From assembly GCF_001639065.2 (NCBI RefSeq), contig NZ_LQXO02000032.1, positions 1 to 64,000 on the forward strand: a DNA stretch of 64,000 bases, given 5' to 3'. Position 1 is the first letter of the stretch; each line of letters begins with the position of its first letter. The notes under the pieces are model-generated. The model saw nothing but the letters and a program-made list of their open reading frames with translations. It was not told the DNA's origin and did no database searches. The position numbers and the translations under genes were made by a program. This DNA is from Vibrio barjaei. GTDB taxonomy: Bacteria > Pseudomonadota > Gammaproteobacteria > Enterobacterales > Vibrionaceae. Shown piece after piece: positions 1 through 10,894 of the stretch.

Positions 1-45
1 CTGTCACGCCGGGGGTCGCGGGTTCGAGTCCCGTCCACTCCGCCA
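1..45 (+). tRNA. tRNA-Asp (GTC), 3' part
   Basis: The window opens inside a tRNA. The visible part holds the anticodon loop with GTC, a variable loop, a T arm with GGTTCGAGTCC, the 3' acceptor strand and an encoded CCA end. It matches the 3' half of bacterial tRNA-Asp. The 5' half lies outside the window. In E. coli an Asp-Trp tRNA pair closes an rRNA operon, so the sequence to the left may be the end of an rrn operon; this is inference. Confidence 0.93.
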
Positions 46-79
46 CTTATTTGAGAGTCGTCTCTATAAACACGAAGAT

Positions 80-156
<77 letters not shown>

Positions 157-161
157 TATTT

Positions 162-198
162 AAAGGCTCTGACTTAGGTCAGGGCCTTTTTCGTTTTT
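162..198 (+). terminator. Rho-independent terminator after tRNA-Trp
   Basis: A 12-bp stem (162-173 with 178-189, one G-T pair) and a TTAG loop are followed by a T-rich tract. It starts six bases after the tRNA CCA end and probably ends the tRNA, or rRNA-tRNA, transcript. Confidence 0.9.
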
Positions 199-270
199 TC
201 TTTTCTGAATTCTCTAATTTCATTGTTCACTGATATACTCGTAATCGTTATCAAATATATGGATATGATT

Positions 271-606
271 ATGCCTCATTTACGATTTAGAGCGATTGAA
301 CCTGAGCTTGTTAAAACTCTTTTTGGTCCACTAGTTGATGAACTGCAACCGTTAATGGACTGCCCCAAAGAGGACTTCACTGTTGAGCATATTGCCTCCA
401 CTTTTTACTTTGATAATAAGGTCAGTCATGCTTATCCATTTATTGAAGTGCTTTGGTTTGATCGGGGACAGGAAGTCAAAAATTCAGTGGCCTTAGTTAT
501 CACAAATCAAGTACGCTCAGCACTAGGGAAAGAGCTTGATGTGGCGGTAATCTTTAGTGCGCTTGAGCCTGTAAATTACTACGATAATGGACAGCATTAC
601 GGTTAG
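271..606 (+). CDS. DUF1904 family protein (tautomerase-like fold)
   Basis: A 111-residue protein starting MPHLRF. The text FYFDN, YPFIEVLWFDRGQEVKN and DVAVIFSALEP-NYYDNGQHY fits the DUF1904 family. That family is grouped with the MIF/tautomerase superfamily, where the proline after the initiator Met can act as catalytic base. Pro2 is present here, but no substrate is known. The ATG at 271 is preferred over an in-frame ATG at 223 because the upstream residues (MFTDILVIVIKYMDMI) look non-homologous and Pro2 must be N-terminal. The ribosome site is weak (GGA). It stands alone between the tRNA terminator and the next small gene. Confidence 0.75.
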   Translation: MPHLRFRAIEPELVKTLFGPLVDELQPLMDCPKEDFTVEHIASTFYFDNKVSHAYPFIEVLWFDRGQEVKNSVALVITNQVRSALGKELDVAVIFSALEPVNYYDNGQHYG

Positions 607-785
607 TACTTGAATGATGTGACTCTCACTATTGGGACTGGAGAAGTCGAAGGATGTTGACTATGGTTATCTATACTTCGGTAGATTAGTCTTTTTGTTT
701 CTTGGTGTTATTGTTGTTTGAGTTATGGCTTATCTACTGTATTTTTGGGGATTTCCCCATTAAGTTTTGGGTAAGGAAGACTGTT

Positions 786-1094
786 ATGACCATGATCTCA
801 TCAAGGCAGTTTGCCCGATGGCTTAGGGAGAGATTCGCTTCAGAAAAAGATGGAGTGATTCTAACTAGAGAGGACATTAATCAACTATCCGGTAGGCAAA
901 GTTTCACACTCGGTTTCATCAATGATATTCACTATGAATTGATGCAGCATGGTATTGCCTTTGTGACCGACACCAGCAGAGAGAAGTTCTATTTAATTCC
1001 TATTAACTCTGCAGAAAACTGGCGCAAAAAACTGGAGATGCAGTATGAAAAAGAGCTCTACTGCAATGTCTTTCCAATCGAAAAGTCTGGGTAA
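786..1094 (+). CDS. Conserved hypothetical protein, 102 aa
   Basis: I do not recognise a named family. The ATG at 786 follows AAGGA (773-777) at good spacing, and an earlier in-frame start at 702 would add a spurious hydrophobic stretch. The protein begins MTMISSRQFARWLRERFASEKDGVILTR and is mostly polar and helical, with no membrane segment or signal peptide. Its size and the pattern 'REDINQLSGRQSFTLGFINDIHYELMQHG' suggest a small winged-helix-like or adaptor protein, but that is a guess. A hairpin TGGGGA-TT-TCCCCA sits about 27 bases upstream. A strong bidirectional terminator follows the stop. Confidence 0.7.
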   Translation: MTMISSRQFARWLRERFASEKDGVILTREDINQLSGRQSFTLGFINDIHYELMQHGIAFVTDTSREKFYLIPINSAENWRKKLEMQYEKELYCNVFPIEKSG

Positions 1095-1095
1095 G

Positions 1096-1122
1096 AAAAA
1101 AGCCTCCTTTTGGAGGCTTTTT
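1096..1122. terminator. Bidirectional terminator between the 102-aa gene and yfhL
   Basis: A 9-bp stem AAAGCCTCC/GGAGGCTTT with a TTTT loop has A-runs on its left and T-runs on its right. It can end transcription of the rightward gene and of the leftward trhP-yfhL pair. Confidence 0.88.
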
Positions 1123-1127
1123 GCTGA

Positions 1128-2767
<1,640 letters not shown>

Positions 2768-2905
2768 TGCTTTATATCTCTAATCTGATTTCAAGTCAGT
2801 GTTGTGCCACCTAATGGCACTAAGGGGCGCAAATTTTACGCTAATATGGAGAGGTTTCCAAGTTTTGTATTGAGCTCGCAGAACGCGAGCTCAGATAAGT
2901 AATGG

Positions 2906-3814
2906 CTATTGCTTTGGTAAGCCGCCTAAGGCGTCATAAAGATTTGGTAGGAATGCGCCAAACTCACCGCACAGCAATGAGAAGTCGGCATCCATTCGAG
3001 CCGCGGCATCTTCTCTTGGAATGTCGTCATTCTCATCTTTCAGTTCATCGCTGAATTTAAGGCGTTTAATACTGCCATCATCAGCCAGAATAAATTCAAT
3101 ACGCTCTTGCCAGTTCAGCGCGAGCTTAGTCACAAACTTGTTTGCTGCAATATGACCAAGAATCTCATCGCTTGACAGTTCTTGTTTCTTACAGCGGATA
3201 ACACCACCGTCTTCTAGCACTGACTTGAGCTCTGCTTCATCTAGAAGATTGAAACCAGTAGGTACTTCACCGCCTTTCACCCATTCGGTTAATGTATTTT
3301 CAATAGGCTGTTCAGGGAAGGCAGGAACAACAGGTAGGCTTCCCATTGTTTTTCTCAATAGAGCGATGACATCTTCTGATTTCTTAAAGCTACTTGCATC
3401 GACAATGATGAAGCCTTCTTTTGGAAGAATAAGCAGATGAGTGAGGTTACTACGGCTGAAAGCTCGTGGAAGCAAATCAATGATGATTTCATCTTTAAGG
3501 TCATCTTTTTCTTTTTTCTTAAGTGGACGACCTTCTTGCGTTTCCAACGCTTCTACTTTGCTGTTTAGTGACTCTTTGATCACAGACGCCGGCAGCATCT
3601 TTTCTTCTTTCTTCGCACAAAGCAAAATGCGGTTTTCAGAAACGTGGGTCATCATGTCGCCATGTTTACCAAGCGCTGTCACCCAACCAAATTTTTGCTT
3701 ATCTTGACTACCACAAGGTGTAAAACGAAACTCTTCAAGCTGCTGCTCGAGTTTATCGGCGTTAAATTCAAGATCCTTGTTGAATCGATAGACCAAACAG
3801 TTTTTAAACCACAT
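2906..3814 (-). CDS. rdgC: Recombination-associated protein RdgC
   Basis: A 302-residue protein, close to the 303 of E. coli RdgC, starting [17 protein letters not shown]. RdgC forms a ring-shaped dimer that encircles double-stranded DNA and restrains RecA. The ATG at 3814 is chosen because AAGGTGAGAG lies just upstream and the family starts at MWF; the open frame continues 18 codons further up without homology. It is a single gene, divergent from phoB across a 194-base gap. Confidence 0.95.
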   Translation of the reverse strand: MWFKNCLVYRFNKDLEFNADKLEQQLEEFRFTPCGSQDKQKFGWVTALGKHGDMMTHVSENRILLCAKKEEKMLPASVIKESLNSKVEALETQEGRPLKKKEKDDLKDEIIIDLLPRAFSRSNLTHLLILPKEGFIIVDASSFKKSEDVIALLRKTMGSLPVVPAFPEQPIENTLTEWVKGGEVPTGFNLLDEAELKSVLEDGGVIRCKKQELSSDEILGHIAANKFVTKLALNWQERIEFILADDGSIKRLKFSDELKDENDDIPREDAAARMDADFSLLCGEFGAFLPNLYDALGGLPKQ

Positions 3815-3937
3815 ATTACTCTCACCTTTAGAATAGATAGCTGCACATGATAGGCAATTTTCAAACAATTGTCCTAGCTTAAATCTTCAATATGACAACC
3901 CAGATTGTGCGAAAGTTATATTAAAAATTGTTTTCAA

Positions 3938-3959
3938 TGGTCACAAAAGTGTCATAATA
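3938..3959 (+). promoter_or_regulatory. Probable Pho box upstream of phoB
   Basis: Two 11-base units lie in direct repeat: TGGTCACAAAA and GTGTCATAATA. They fit the Pho box plan of CTGTCAT plus four A/T-rich bases, with GTCA conserved in both. A third, weaker unit (ATTCTTGATAA) follows. The site ends about 50 bases before the phoB start, which is right for autoactivation by PhoB-P. Confidence 0.65.
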
Positions 3960-4008
3960 ATTCTTGATAATGCATGCAGTTGATTAGATTCCATAAGGTT
4001 ATTCAGAT

Positions 4009-4698
4009 ATGTCTAGAAGAATCCTGGTTGTTGAGGATGAAGCACCAATTCGTGAAATGCTGTGTTTCGTGTTAGAGCAGAAAGGCTACCAAGCTGTTGA
4101 AGCAGAAGATTACGATACCGCAGTAAACAAACTGGCTGAACCTTACCCAGATCTTGTTCTGCTAGATTGGATGTTGCCTGGTGGTTCAGGTATCAATTTC
4201 ATAAAGCATATGAAGCGTGAAGAGCTTACCCGAAACATTCCAGTAGTGATGTTGACCGCTCGTGGTGAAGAAGAAGATAAAGTGCGCGGCTTAGAAGTCG
4301 GGGCTGATGATTATATCACTAAGCCTTTCTCTCCAAAGGAATTGGTTGCTCGACTAAAAGCAGTTATTCGCCGTGTCACACCAACCGCGTTGGAAGATGT
4401 CATCGATGTTCAAGGGCTGAAGCTGGACCCTGTATCGCACCGTGTTACCGCGAATGATGCACCGTTAGATATGGGGCCAACGGAATTTAAAATGTTGCAT
4501 TTCTTTATGACGCATCAAGAGCGCGTATACAGCCGCGAACAACTGCTTAATAACGTTTGGGGTACCAACGTTTATGTTGAAGACCGCACGGTGGATGTGC
4601 ACATTCGTCGTTTGCGTAAGGCATTAGAGTCCGCAGGACATGATAAGTTGATTCAGACCGTTCGAGGCGCTGGCTACCGTTTCTCTACCAAAGGCTAG
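4009..4698 (+). CDS. phoB: Phosphate regulon response regulator PhoB
   Basis: A 229-residue OmpR-family regulator. The receiver domain (1-125) has the acid pair ED at 9-10, the phospho-acceptor D53 in [10 protein letters not shown]83 and K105 in [10 protein letters not shown]. The DNA-binding winged helix (about 130-229) has [14 protein letters not shown] and the closing [10 protein letters not shown]. It is nearly identical in layout to E. coli PhoB. It activates phosphate-starvation genes by binding Pho boxes, two of which are visible in this window. phoR follows after 19 bases. Confidence 0.98.
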   Translation: MSRRILVVEDEAPIREMLCFVLEQKGYQAVEAEDYDTAVNKLAEPYPDLVLLDWMLPGGSGINFIKHMKREELTRNIPVVMLTARGEEEDKVRGLEVGADDYITKPFSPKELVARLKAVIRRVTPTALEDVIDVQGLKLDPVSHRVTANDAPLDMGPTEFKMLHFFMTHQERVYSREQLLNNVWGTNVYVEDRTVDVHIRRLRKALESAGHDKLIQTVRGAGYRFSTKG

Positions 4699-4717
4699 CA
4701 TCGAACTGGAGAGATAG

Positions 4718-6016
4718 ATGGTTGAAAGGTTAACCTGGAAAAAGCTGGCCTGGGAGCTGGCTTTTTTTTACACCCCTTGGATTGTTGTTGGGTGGATATT
4801 TGGATACATGCCGTGGTTACTACTCGTTGCCACGGTTTTGCAGTTGATATGGCACCTACATAATCAACTGCGTTTGTCTGCTTGGTTGTGGGATGAAAAG
4901 CGTCTGACCCCGCCATCGGGCACAGGCAACTGGGAGTCGTTATTTAATGGCATCTATCGACTTCAACAACGCCAAAGACGTAAACGAAAAGAGTTAACCA
5001 ACCTGATTCGTCGCTTTAAAAACGGTGCGGAATCGCTTCCCGATGCGGTTGTGGTGTTTCGTAGCGAAGGTAATATTGTTTGGTGTAACAAACTCGCACA
5101 ACACCTTTTAGGCTTTCGTTGGCCTGATGATTCAGGGCAGCCGATTTCTAATCTGATTCGCACGCCGGATTTCATTAAGTATCTAAACAAGCAAGATTTC
5201 TCTGAGCCTCTAGAAATGCGTTCACCTTTGAATGTTGAAAGAATGCTGGAGCTTCGAATTGTACCGTATACTGAGGGTGAGCATTTGATGGTAGTGCGTG
5301 ACGTCAGCCAACTTAAGCAATTAGAAGGTATGCGTCGCAATTTCTTTGCTAACGTTTCTCATGAACTACGTACGCCAATGACTGTTCTTCAAGGCTACCT
5401 TGAGATGACAGAAGATCCAGACATGGTTGTAGGACCTATGTGGACCAAAGCTCACGGTGTGATGACCGAGCAGCTTAATCGAATGAACAGCCTCGTGAAT
5501 CAATTACTCACTCTCTCCAAAATTGAAGCTGCGCCAATGCATGAGTTAGACGAAGTTGTCAATGTGCCTGCTATGCTTGAAGTACTCGAAAAAGAGGCGA
5601 TTAGCCTTAGTGGTGAGGATGGGCACAAGGTTGAGTTTGATGTCGATAATAGCCTGAGAGTATTTGGCGACGATGATCAGTTAAGAAGTGCTATTTCTAA
5701 TCTGGTTTACAACGCGATAAAATATACGCCACCGGGTGCAAACGTGAAGGTACGCTGGTATCAATCTGCTCAAGGTGCATGTTTAGATGTAGAAGATACT
5801 GGGGATGGTATTGAGCCCCAGCATTTGCACCGACTAACTGAGCGTTTTTATCGTGTCGATAAGGCACGCTCTCGTGATACAGGTGGAAGTGGGTTAGGGT
5901 TAGCTATCGTAAAACATGCACTATCTCACCATGATTCTCATCTAGAAATTCACTCGGAAGTGGGCGTTGGTAGTAAATTCTCATTTATTCTTCCAGAACG
6001 TTTGGTAGTGAACTAA
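4718..6016 (+). CDS. phoR: Phosphate regulon sensor histidine kinase PhoR
   Basis: A 432-residue membrane kinase. Two close hydrophobic segments (about 10-48) anchor it with almost no periplasmic loop, as in E. coli PhoR. A PAS domain (about 96-200) follows, then HisKA with phospho-acceptor H215 in [13 protein letters not shown], and an ATPase domain with [17 protein letters not shown] and [13 protein letters not shown]. It phosphorylates PhoB when phosphate is scarce and takes its signal through PhoU and the Pst transporter. Its stop overlaps the start of the next gene in TAATG. Confidence 0.97.
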   Translation: MVERLTWKKLAWELAFFYTPWIVVGWIFGYMPWLLLVATVLQLIWHLHNQLRLSAWLWDEKRLTPPSGTGNWESLFNGIYRLQQRQRRKRKELTNLIRRFKNGAESLPDAVVVFRSEGNIVWCNKLAQHLLGFRWPDDSGQPISNLIRTPDFIKYLNKQDFSEPLEMRSPLNVERMLELRIVPYTEGEHLMVVRDVSQLKQLEGMRRNFFANVSHELRTPMTVLQGYLEMTEDPDMVVGPMWTKAHGVMTEQLNRMNSLVNQLLTLSKIEAAPMHELDEVVNVPAMLEVLEKEAISLSGEDGHKVEFDVDNSLRVFGDDDQLRSAISNLVYNAIKYTPPGANVKVRWYQSAQGACLDVEDTGDGIEPQHLHRLTERFYRVDKARSRDTGGSGLGLAIVKHALSHHDSHLEIHSEVGVGSKFSFILPERLVVN

Positions 6017-6984
6017 TGGCGATGAGCGGCAGGTTAAGTTGGTCAGTATTGCTTTTGGGCGTGATCTCCTTCTCTGGGCTGGCTTCAGAGTTGCCTAAAT
6101 ATACGAAGCAACCTGGGGTCGCAGGAAACTTATCCTCAGTAGGTTCAGATACTTTATCGGGGATGACTACCTTATGGCTGGAAGAGCTTAAGAACATTTA
6201 TCCTAATGTTAATGCCCAGATTCAAGCTTCAGGCTCGTCGACGGCGCCTCCTGCTCTGGCAGAAGGTACGGCACAATTCGGCCCTATGAGCAGGAAGATG
6301 CGCTTAAAAGAGGTGGAATCTTTTGAGCGGCATTATGGTTACAAACCGACTGAGCTGCGAGTTGCGATCGATGCGATCGGGATATTTGTTCATACTGATA
6401 ACCCCATCAAAGGGCTGAATTTCCAGCAAATAGACAGCATTTTTTCCTCAACATTACGTTGTGGAAGCAACCATTACATTAATAAGTGGGAGCAGTTAGG
6501 CGTTAAAGCACCTTGGAGTCAACGTGCTATTCAGATGTTTGGCCGTAACTCGGTATCGGGGACCTATGGTTATTTCAAGAACAATGCACTGTGTGGAGGC
6601 GACTTCAAACGCAATGTGAATGAGCAACCTGGCTCAGCATCTGTGGTGCAATCAGTAGCGTCATCCGTGAATACCATTGGTTACTCCGGCATTGGCTATC
6701 AAGTATCGGGGGCGAAGTTGGTGCCCATCGCTAAACAAGGTGAGGATTACATCTTACCAACTCAAGACAATGTACAGTCCGGTCACTACCCACTGTCTCG
6801 GTTCTTGTATGTTTACGTCAATAAAGATCCACAACGAAAACTTGATCCGATAGAGGAAGCCTATATTCGCTATATCTATTCTAGAGAAGGTCAGCGAATC
6901 GTGGTGAAAGATGGCTATGTACCGCTAAATCGAGAATTTGCAGAACAAGAGCTAGCTAAGGTTGGACTGAGCTTTATCGACTAA
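6016..6984 (+). CDS. PstS-family phosphate-binding protein
   Basis: A 322-residue periplasmic protein. Residues 1-26 form a signal peptide ending near GLASELP. The mature part has the phosphate-loop texts SSVGSDTLSGM, ASGSSTAPPAL and GRNSVSGTYGYFK that bind phosphate in PstS-like proteins. The start codon overlaps the phoR stop (TAATG), so translation is coupled; a second in-frame ATG lies two codons on. Separation from pstCAB and fusion to the phoBR operon suggest either the Pst binding protein or an accessory one. I leave the symbol open because Vibrio genomes often carry another pstS. Confidence 0.88.
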   Translation: MAMSGRLSWSVLLLGVISFSGLASELPKYTKQPGVAGNLSSVGSDTLSGMTTLWLEELKNIYPNVNAQIQASGSSTAPPALAEGTAQFGPMSRKMRLKEVESFERHYGYKPTELRVAIDAIGIFVHTDNPIKGLNFQQIDSIFSSTLRCGSNHYINKWEQLGVKAPWSQRAIQMFGRNSVSGTYGYFKNNALCGGDFKRNVNEQPGSASVVQSVASSVNTIGYSGIGYQVSGAKLVPIAKQGEDYILPTQDNVQSGHYPLSRFLYVYVNKDPQRKLDPIEEAYIRYIYSREGQRIVVKDGYVPLNREFAEQELAKVGLSFID

Positions 6985-7019
6985 CCTTCATTGGCGAACC
7001 GCAAATGCAGCTGCGATAA

Positions 7020-8525
7020 CTAATCGAATTCAAGTTGCCACCCTACCGCTTGCCAGTAGCTTTGCTCCGTTTGTAAATCAGCGGAGAGTAGTCGGTTTTG
7101 TTCTAACCAATCTATTTGCTCGCAACTCACAGTCCAAATGTCATCAACGATAGTCAGCTTGAGAGGCAATAACTCATCATTTCGCTGCCCATTAACGATA
7201 ATGGCGAGTCGTAGGATTCGTATTAAGCCGAGAATATGTTTCTTCTTAAACAGGCTAAACTCAGGGAGCTCTTGCACCTTGAGCGATTTTCTTTGAAAGC
7301 GAGCCAGTGTCGCTAGGATGCGCTGCTGCTCACTGTTAAAACCCGGCATATTGGTGTGAGTGAGTATGTAGCTTGAATGCTTATGGAAGGCCTGGTAACT
7401 AATACTGAGCCCAACCTCATGAAGTAGAGCACTCCATTCAAGCAAGCTAAACAAATCACTTTTCTTTTTTAGATTGAGCTGCTCGTGGGTTTGATTTAGA
7501 AACTCAACTGCTTGGCCGCGAACCTTGGCGGCATGTTCAAGATCGACAAAATGTTTGGCGGCCAAATTCTCAGTGGTTCGCATACGGATATCAGAGCGTT
7601 GGAAACGTTCCTCCATTTCATAGAGCAAACCTTCACGAAGAGCGCCAGCTGAAAAGTGCATTTCACGGATCTTTAAACTTTCAAAGAGCGCAGTTAGTAT
7701 GGCCACGCCTGCGGCAAACACTGGCTTCCTTTCGTCCGTTAGTCCAGCTAAGTTGATGTCATCAATGGTGTTAAACACACACAAGGTATCGATAAGCTTA
7801 TACAATCGTTTAAGGGTGATTAAACCATCTTCATGTCCTAACCCGATTAAGACTTCTCTTATTGCTTTAATCGTTCCAGAAGAGCCTAGTGCGACTTCCC
7901 AACCTTTCTTTTTATATCGAACTGACAATGCTTCCAGTCTTTGCTGAGCTGATAAAATGGCTTTGGAGAAATTTTTAGTGGAGAGTTTTCCGTTGGCAAA
8001 AAATTTAGTGGTATAACTCACGCAGCCCATCTGAGTGCTATTCAGTAACACAGGTTCGAAAGCCTTACCTATGATTAGCTCGGTACTACCACCACCAATA
8101 TCAATCACCAGTTTTGAATTTGACTCGGTTTGAGTGTGCGCGACGCCGGCATAGATTAAGCGTGCTTCTTCTTCACCAGGGATGACTTCAATAGGAAAAG
8201 GAAGGACGTCGCGAGCACGTTGCAAAAAGATATGGGTATTATTGGCGATACGCAGCGTGTGGGTCGCGGCAATACGAATGTTTTCTGGCTCAAAACCCTG
8301 CAGGCGCTCGGCAAACATGGCGAGGCACTCTAATCCTCGTTCAATAGCGGCATTGTCGAGATTCTGTTGAGCGTCCAACCCAGAGGCTAATCTCACTCGC
8401 TGTTTATGGCGACTTACTAACTGTAGGTCTTGATCCACTACCTTAGCCACGACCATATGGAAACTGTTCGAACCTAAGTCGATAGCGGCGACATTTTTTA
8501 TACTACTGTCCTTGGTCTGGCTCAT
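7020..8525 (-). CDS. ppx: Exopolyphosphatase Ppx
   Basis: A 501-residue Ppx/GppA-family enzyme. The ASKHA ATPase fold shows [15 protein letters not shown] (13-27), the second phosphate loop [15 protein letters not shown] (about 139-153), and E-rich [15 protein letters not shown]. The C-terminal HD-like region (from about 310) has [22 protein letters not shown]. It removes terminal phosphates from polyphosphate. The start overlaps the end of ppk by 23 bases, so the two are one operon. It converges on the PstS-like gene with 35 bases between and no clear terminator. Confidence 0.97.
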   Translation of the reverse strand: MSQTKDSSIKNVAAIDLGSNSFHMVVAKVVDQDLQLVSRHKQRVRLASGLDAQQNLDNAAIERGLECLAMFAERLQGFEPENIRIAATHTLRIANNTHIFLQRARDVLPFPIEVIPGEEEARLIYAGVAHTQTESNSKLVIDIGGGSTELIIGKAFEPVLLNSTQMGCVSYTTKFFANGKLSTKNFSKAILSAQQRLEALSVRYKKKGWEVALGSSGTIKAIREVLIGLGHEDGLITLKRLYKLIDTLCVFNTIDDINLAGLTDERKPVFAAGVAILTALFESLKIREMHFSAGALREGLLYEMEERFQRSDIRMRTTENLAAKHFVDLEHAAKVRGQAVEFLNQTHEQLNLKKKSDLFSLLEWSALLHEVGLSISYQAFHKHSSYILTHTNMPGFNSEQQRILATLARFQRKSLKVQELPEFSLFKKKHILGLIRILRLAIIVNGQRNDELLPLKLTIVDDIWTVSCEQIDWLEQNRLLSADLQTEQSYWQAVGWQLEFD

Positions 8526-10611
8526 TATTGATCAGTTGCTCTTTGGTTTTTCTTGTTTGTTTCTCTACCTTTTTAAGATAGTCGTAAATAGCCATTTGTG
8601 AGCGCACTTTTTTACGGTTACCGCGCGGTACGTAGCTGTTACTCATTTCTTTGTCTATCCAACGCGCTTTCATGGTATCAGTAAAGTGAAGGTTAATAAT
8701 GTCGATAATTCGCTGTTTTAAACGAGCGTCACGAACTGGAGCGGCGACTTCAATACGATGGTCTATGTTGCGAGTCATCCAGTCGGCTGATGAGATATAG
8801 ACTTGAGGATCGCCATTGTTATGCGCAATGATGACGCGAGGGTGCTCTAGGAAGCGATCAACAATGCTGATAATTTTGATGTTGTCGCTCACTCCTTCAA
8901 CCCCAGGAACTAGAGAGCACATACCGCGGATAATCATTTGGATTTTAACCCCAGCATTGCTCGCGCCGTAGAGTTTGTTGATCAATCCTTTGTCAACTAA
9001 GTTATTAATTTTTAAAGTAAGCTTGCCTTTCTTACCTGCTTTAGCGTTGGCGATTTCAGTATCAATGAGTCGGTAGAGCTGTTTACGTGAGTTACGTGGG
9101 GAGACGATGAGATAATTAAACTTCACTGGGCGGTAAGGGTTTTCGATATAGCCGAATACGTTGCGAACTTCATTCGCGATCTCTTGATCGGCAGTTAGTA
9201 AAGAAAAGTCGGTATAGATGCGGGCGTTCTTCTCATGAAAGTTCCCGGTACCAATGTGAGCGTAGCGGGTAATCTCGCCCTCTTCTCGGCGACTTATCAG
9301 CAGTAACTTAGCGTGTATTTTTAACCCCGGAGCACCAAAGATCACTTGTACCCCGTTTTCGGTGAGCACTCTAGACCATTCGATGTTTGCTTCTTCGTCA
9401 AACCGAGCCTGCAGCTCAACCACTACCGTGACATTTTTACCGTTGTGTACTGCGTCAATCAATGAGTTCATCAAACGGGAGTCTTTCGCGACTCGATATA
9501 CATTGATTTTGATACCAATGACCTTAGGGTCAAACGAGGCTTGCCGCACTAACTCAGTAATATGATCGAAGGTGTGATATGGGAAATGGAGCAAAATATC
9601 TTGAGCGCGTATGGCCTCAAACTGGTTGTCGTAGCCATCGAAGTCGGCACAACGCATTGGAGGTAGTGGCTTGTTTTCTAGGTATTCACGTCCAACATTT
9701 GGAAAGCCGATAAAGTCTTTAAAGTTATGGTAGCGACCACCGGGAATTAGGCTATCATAGTTAGAAATACCCAGTTTGCTGCACAAGGTGTTTAGCATTT
9801 CTTCGGGCATCTCACGCTCGTAAACGAAGCGTACGGGCATGGCGGTCAGTCGTTGATTGACACTCTCAGACATTTGCTCGAGCAGGCTATGCTCTACTTC
9901 GAGACTCAAGTCGTACTCCGCATCCCTCGTCATTTTCATCGCATAGCCATTAAGCTCATCGTAATCAAAGAACCCGCGAAATATGTCGTCAAGACAATAA
10001 CGAATGATGTTGTCGAGCAGGATTATGGTTTTACGGCGTTTACCTTTCTGTTCAGGAACCATGACAAAACGGGGTAAGTGATCAGTAGGGATCTCTAAGA
10101 TCGCATATTGAGAACTCTGCTCTTTTTGCATATCGACAACGATATAAGCGTACTCATCTTTAAGAAATTGCAGTACGTTGATGTCTTCACCAAGCATAAA
10201 AGGCGTTAAGTGAGGCAATACTTCATTTCTAAAGTATTTCTTTACCCACTTTTGCTGTGTGTCACTTAGCTGAGTTTCATTAACTAGGAAGATTCGACGA
10301 CGAGCCATCTCTAAAATCAGCTCGTTGTAGAGTTCATCAAATCGTAAATTAAGCTTGAGAGCCTTACTTTGCATCTTACCCAGTAGATGCTTGGAGTTGT
10401 CGTTAATACCACTTTCTTGGTTAATGAGGATGCGGCGTTTTACGTCAGAGAAGCGAACTTTGTAAAACTCATCGAGGTTGTTGGAGAAAATCCCTAAAAA
10501 GCGGATGCGTTCAATCAATGGGACGGTCTTGTCTGCGGCTTCTTGCAGCACTCGTTCATTAAAAGAGAGCCAACTGAGTTCTTTTTCGATATAGAGTTTT
10601 TCTGCGCTCAT
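8503..10611 (-). CDS. ppk1: Polyphosphate kinase Ppk1
   Basis: A 702-residue enzyme of normal length (E. coli 688). It starts with the family block [17 protein letters not shown]. The phospho-histidine is H433 in [13 protein letters not shown], and the second conserved His lies in [23 protein letters not shown]. It makes polyphosphate from ATP at the inner membrane. It leads a leftward ppk-ppx operon and is divergent from pstC across 283 bases containing a Pho box, so phosphate starvation probably raises its expression. Confidence 0.98.
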   Translation of the reverse strand: MSAEKLYIEKELSWLSFNERVLQEAADKTVPLIERIRFLGIFSNNLDEFYKVRFSDVKRRILINQESGINDNSKHLLGKMQSKALKLNLRFDELYNELILEMARRRIFLVNETQLSDTQQKWVKKYFRNEVLPHLTPFMLGEDINVLQFLKDEYAYIVVDMQKEQSSQYAILEIPTDHLPRFVMVPEQKGKRRKTIILLDNIIRYCLDDIFRGFFDYDELNGYAMKMTRDAEYDLSLEVEHSLLEQMSESVNQRLTAMPVRFVYEREMPEEMLNTLCSKLGISNYDSLIPGGRYHNFKDFIGFPNVGREYLENKPLPPMRCADFDGYDNQFEAIRAQDILLHFPYHTFDHITELVRQASFDPKVIGIKINVYRVAKDSRLMNSLIDAVHNGKNVTVVVELQARFDEEANIEWSRVLTENGVQVIFGAPGLKIHAKLLLISRREEGEITRYAHIGTGNFHEKNARIYTDFSLLTADQEIANEVRNVFGYIENPYRPVKFNYLIVSPRNSRKQLYRLIDTEIANAKAGKKGKLTLKINNLVDKGLINKLYGASNAGVKIQMIIRGMCSLVPGVEGVSDNIKIISIVDRFLEHPRVIIAHNNGDPQVYISSADWMTRNIDHRIEVAAPVRDARLKQRIIDIINLHFTDTMKARWIDKEMSNSYVPRGNRKKVRSQMAIYDYLKKVEKQTRKTKEQLINNEPDQGQ

Positions 10612-10773
10612 CTACCTAACCACCAACATTTTGGACTCATTGTTGTCAATGAGTGACATAAAAGACTAACCTGATCGTGAACCTTATTGATTTTATATGA
10701 CATTTTTATTTCAAATAGCGTGCGACTTGACACATTTCATTATTTTCAGCACGTTAGATGACATGTAATATAA

Positions 10774-10795
10774 CTGTCATCTAAACGACATAAAA
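10774..10795. promoter_or_regulatory. Pho box between ppk and pstC
   Basis: Two contiguous 11-base units, CTGTCATCTAA and ACGACATAAAA, match the CTGTCAT-plus-AT-rich plan; the first is a perfect seven-base match. On the opposite strand ATGTCGTTTAG and ATGACAGTTAT also read as half sites, and ATGACATG lies just to the left. The site is 100 bases before pstC and could serve both directions. Confidence 0.75.
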
Positions 10796-10894
10796 TGTTT
10801 GGGCGCGTCATGCATTCTAGTAACTCGTCCCAGAACCCTTAATGGGTAATATCTCGTAAGATTCTAACCGTCACCAAAGAGACAAATGTAGATT

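Noticed and set aside
3441..3707. 88-residue rightward frame inside rdgC
   Set aside because: It is the antisense shadow of a clearly conserved gene, with serine-rich low-complexity text.
10643..10664. Extra Pho box near the ppk start (TTGTCAATGAG, GTGACATAAAA)
   Set aside because: The two half sites are ten rather than eleven bases apart and point away from ppk.
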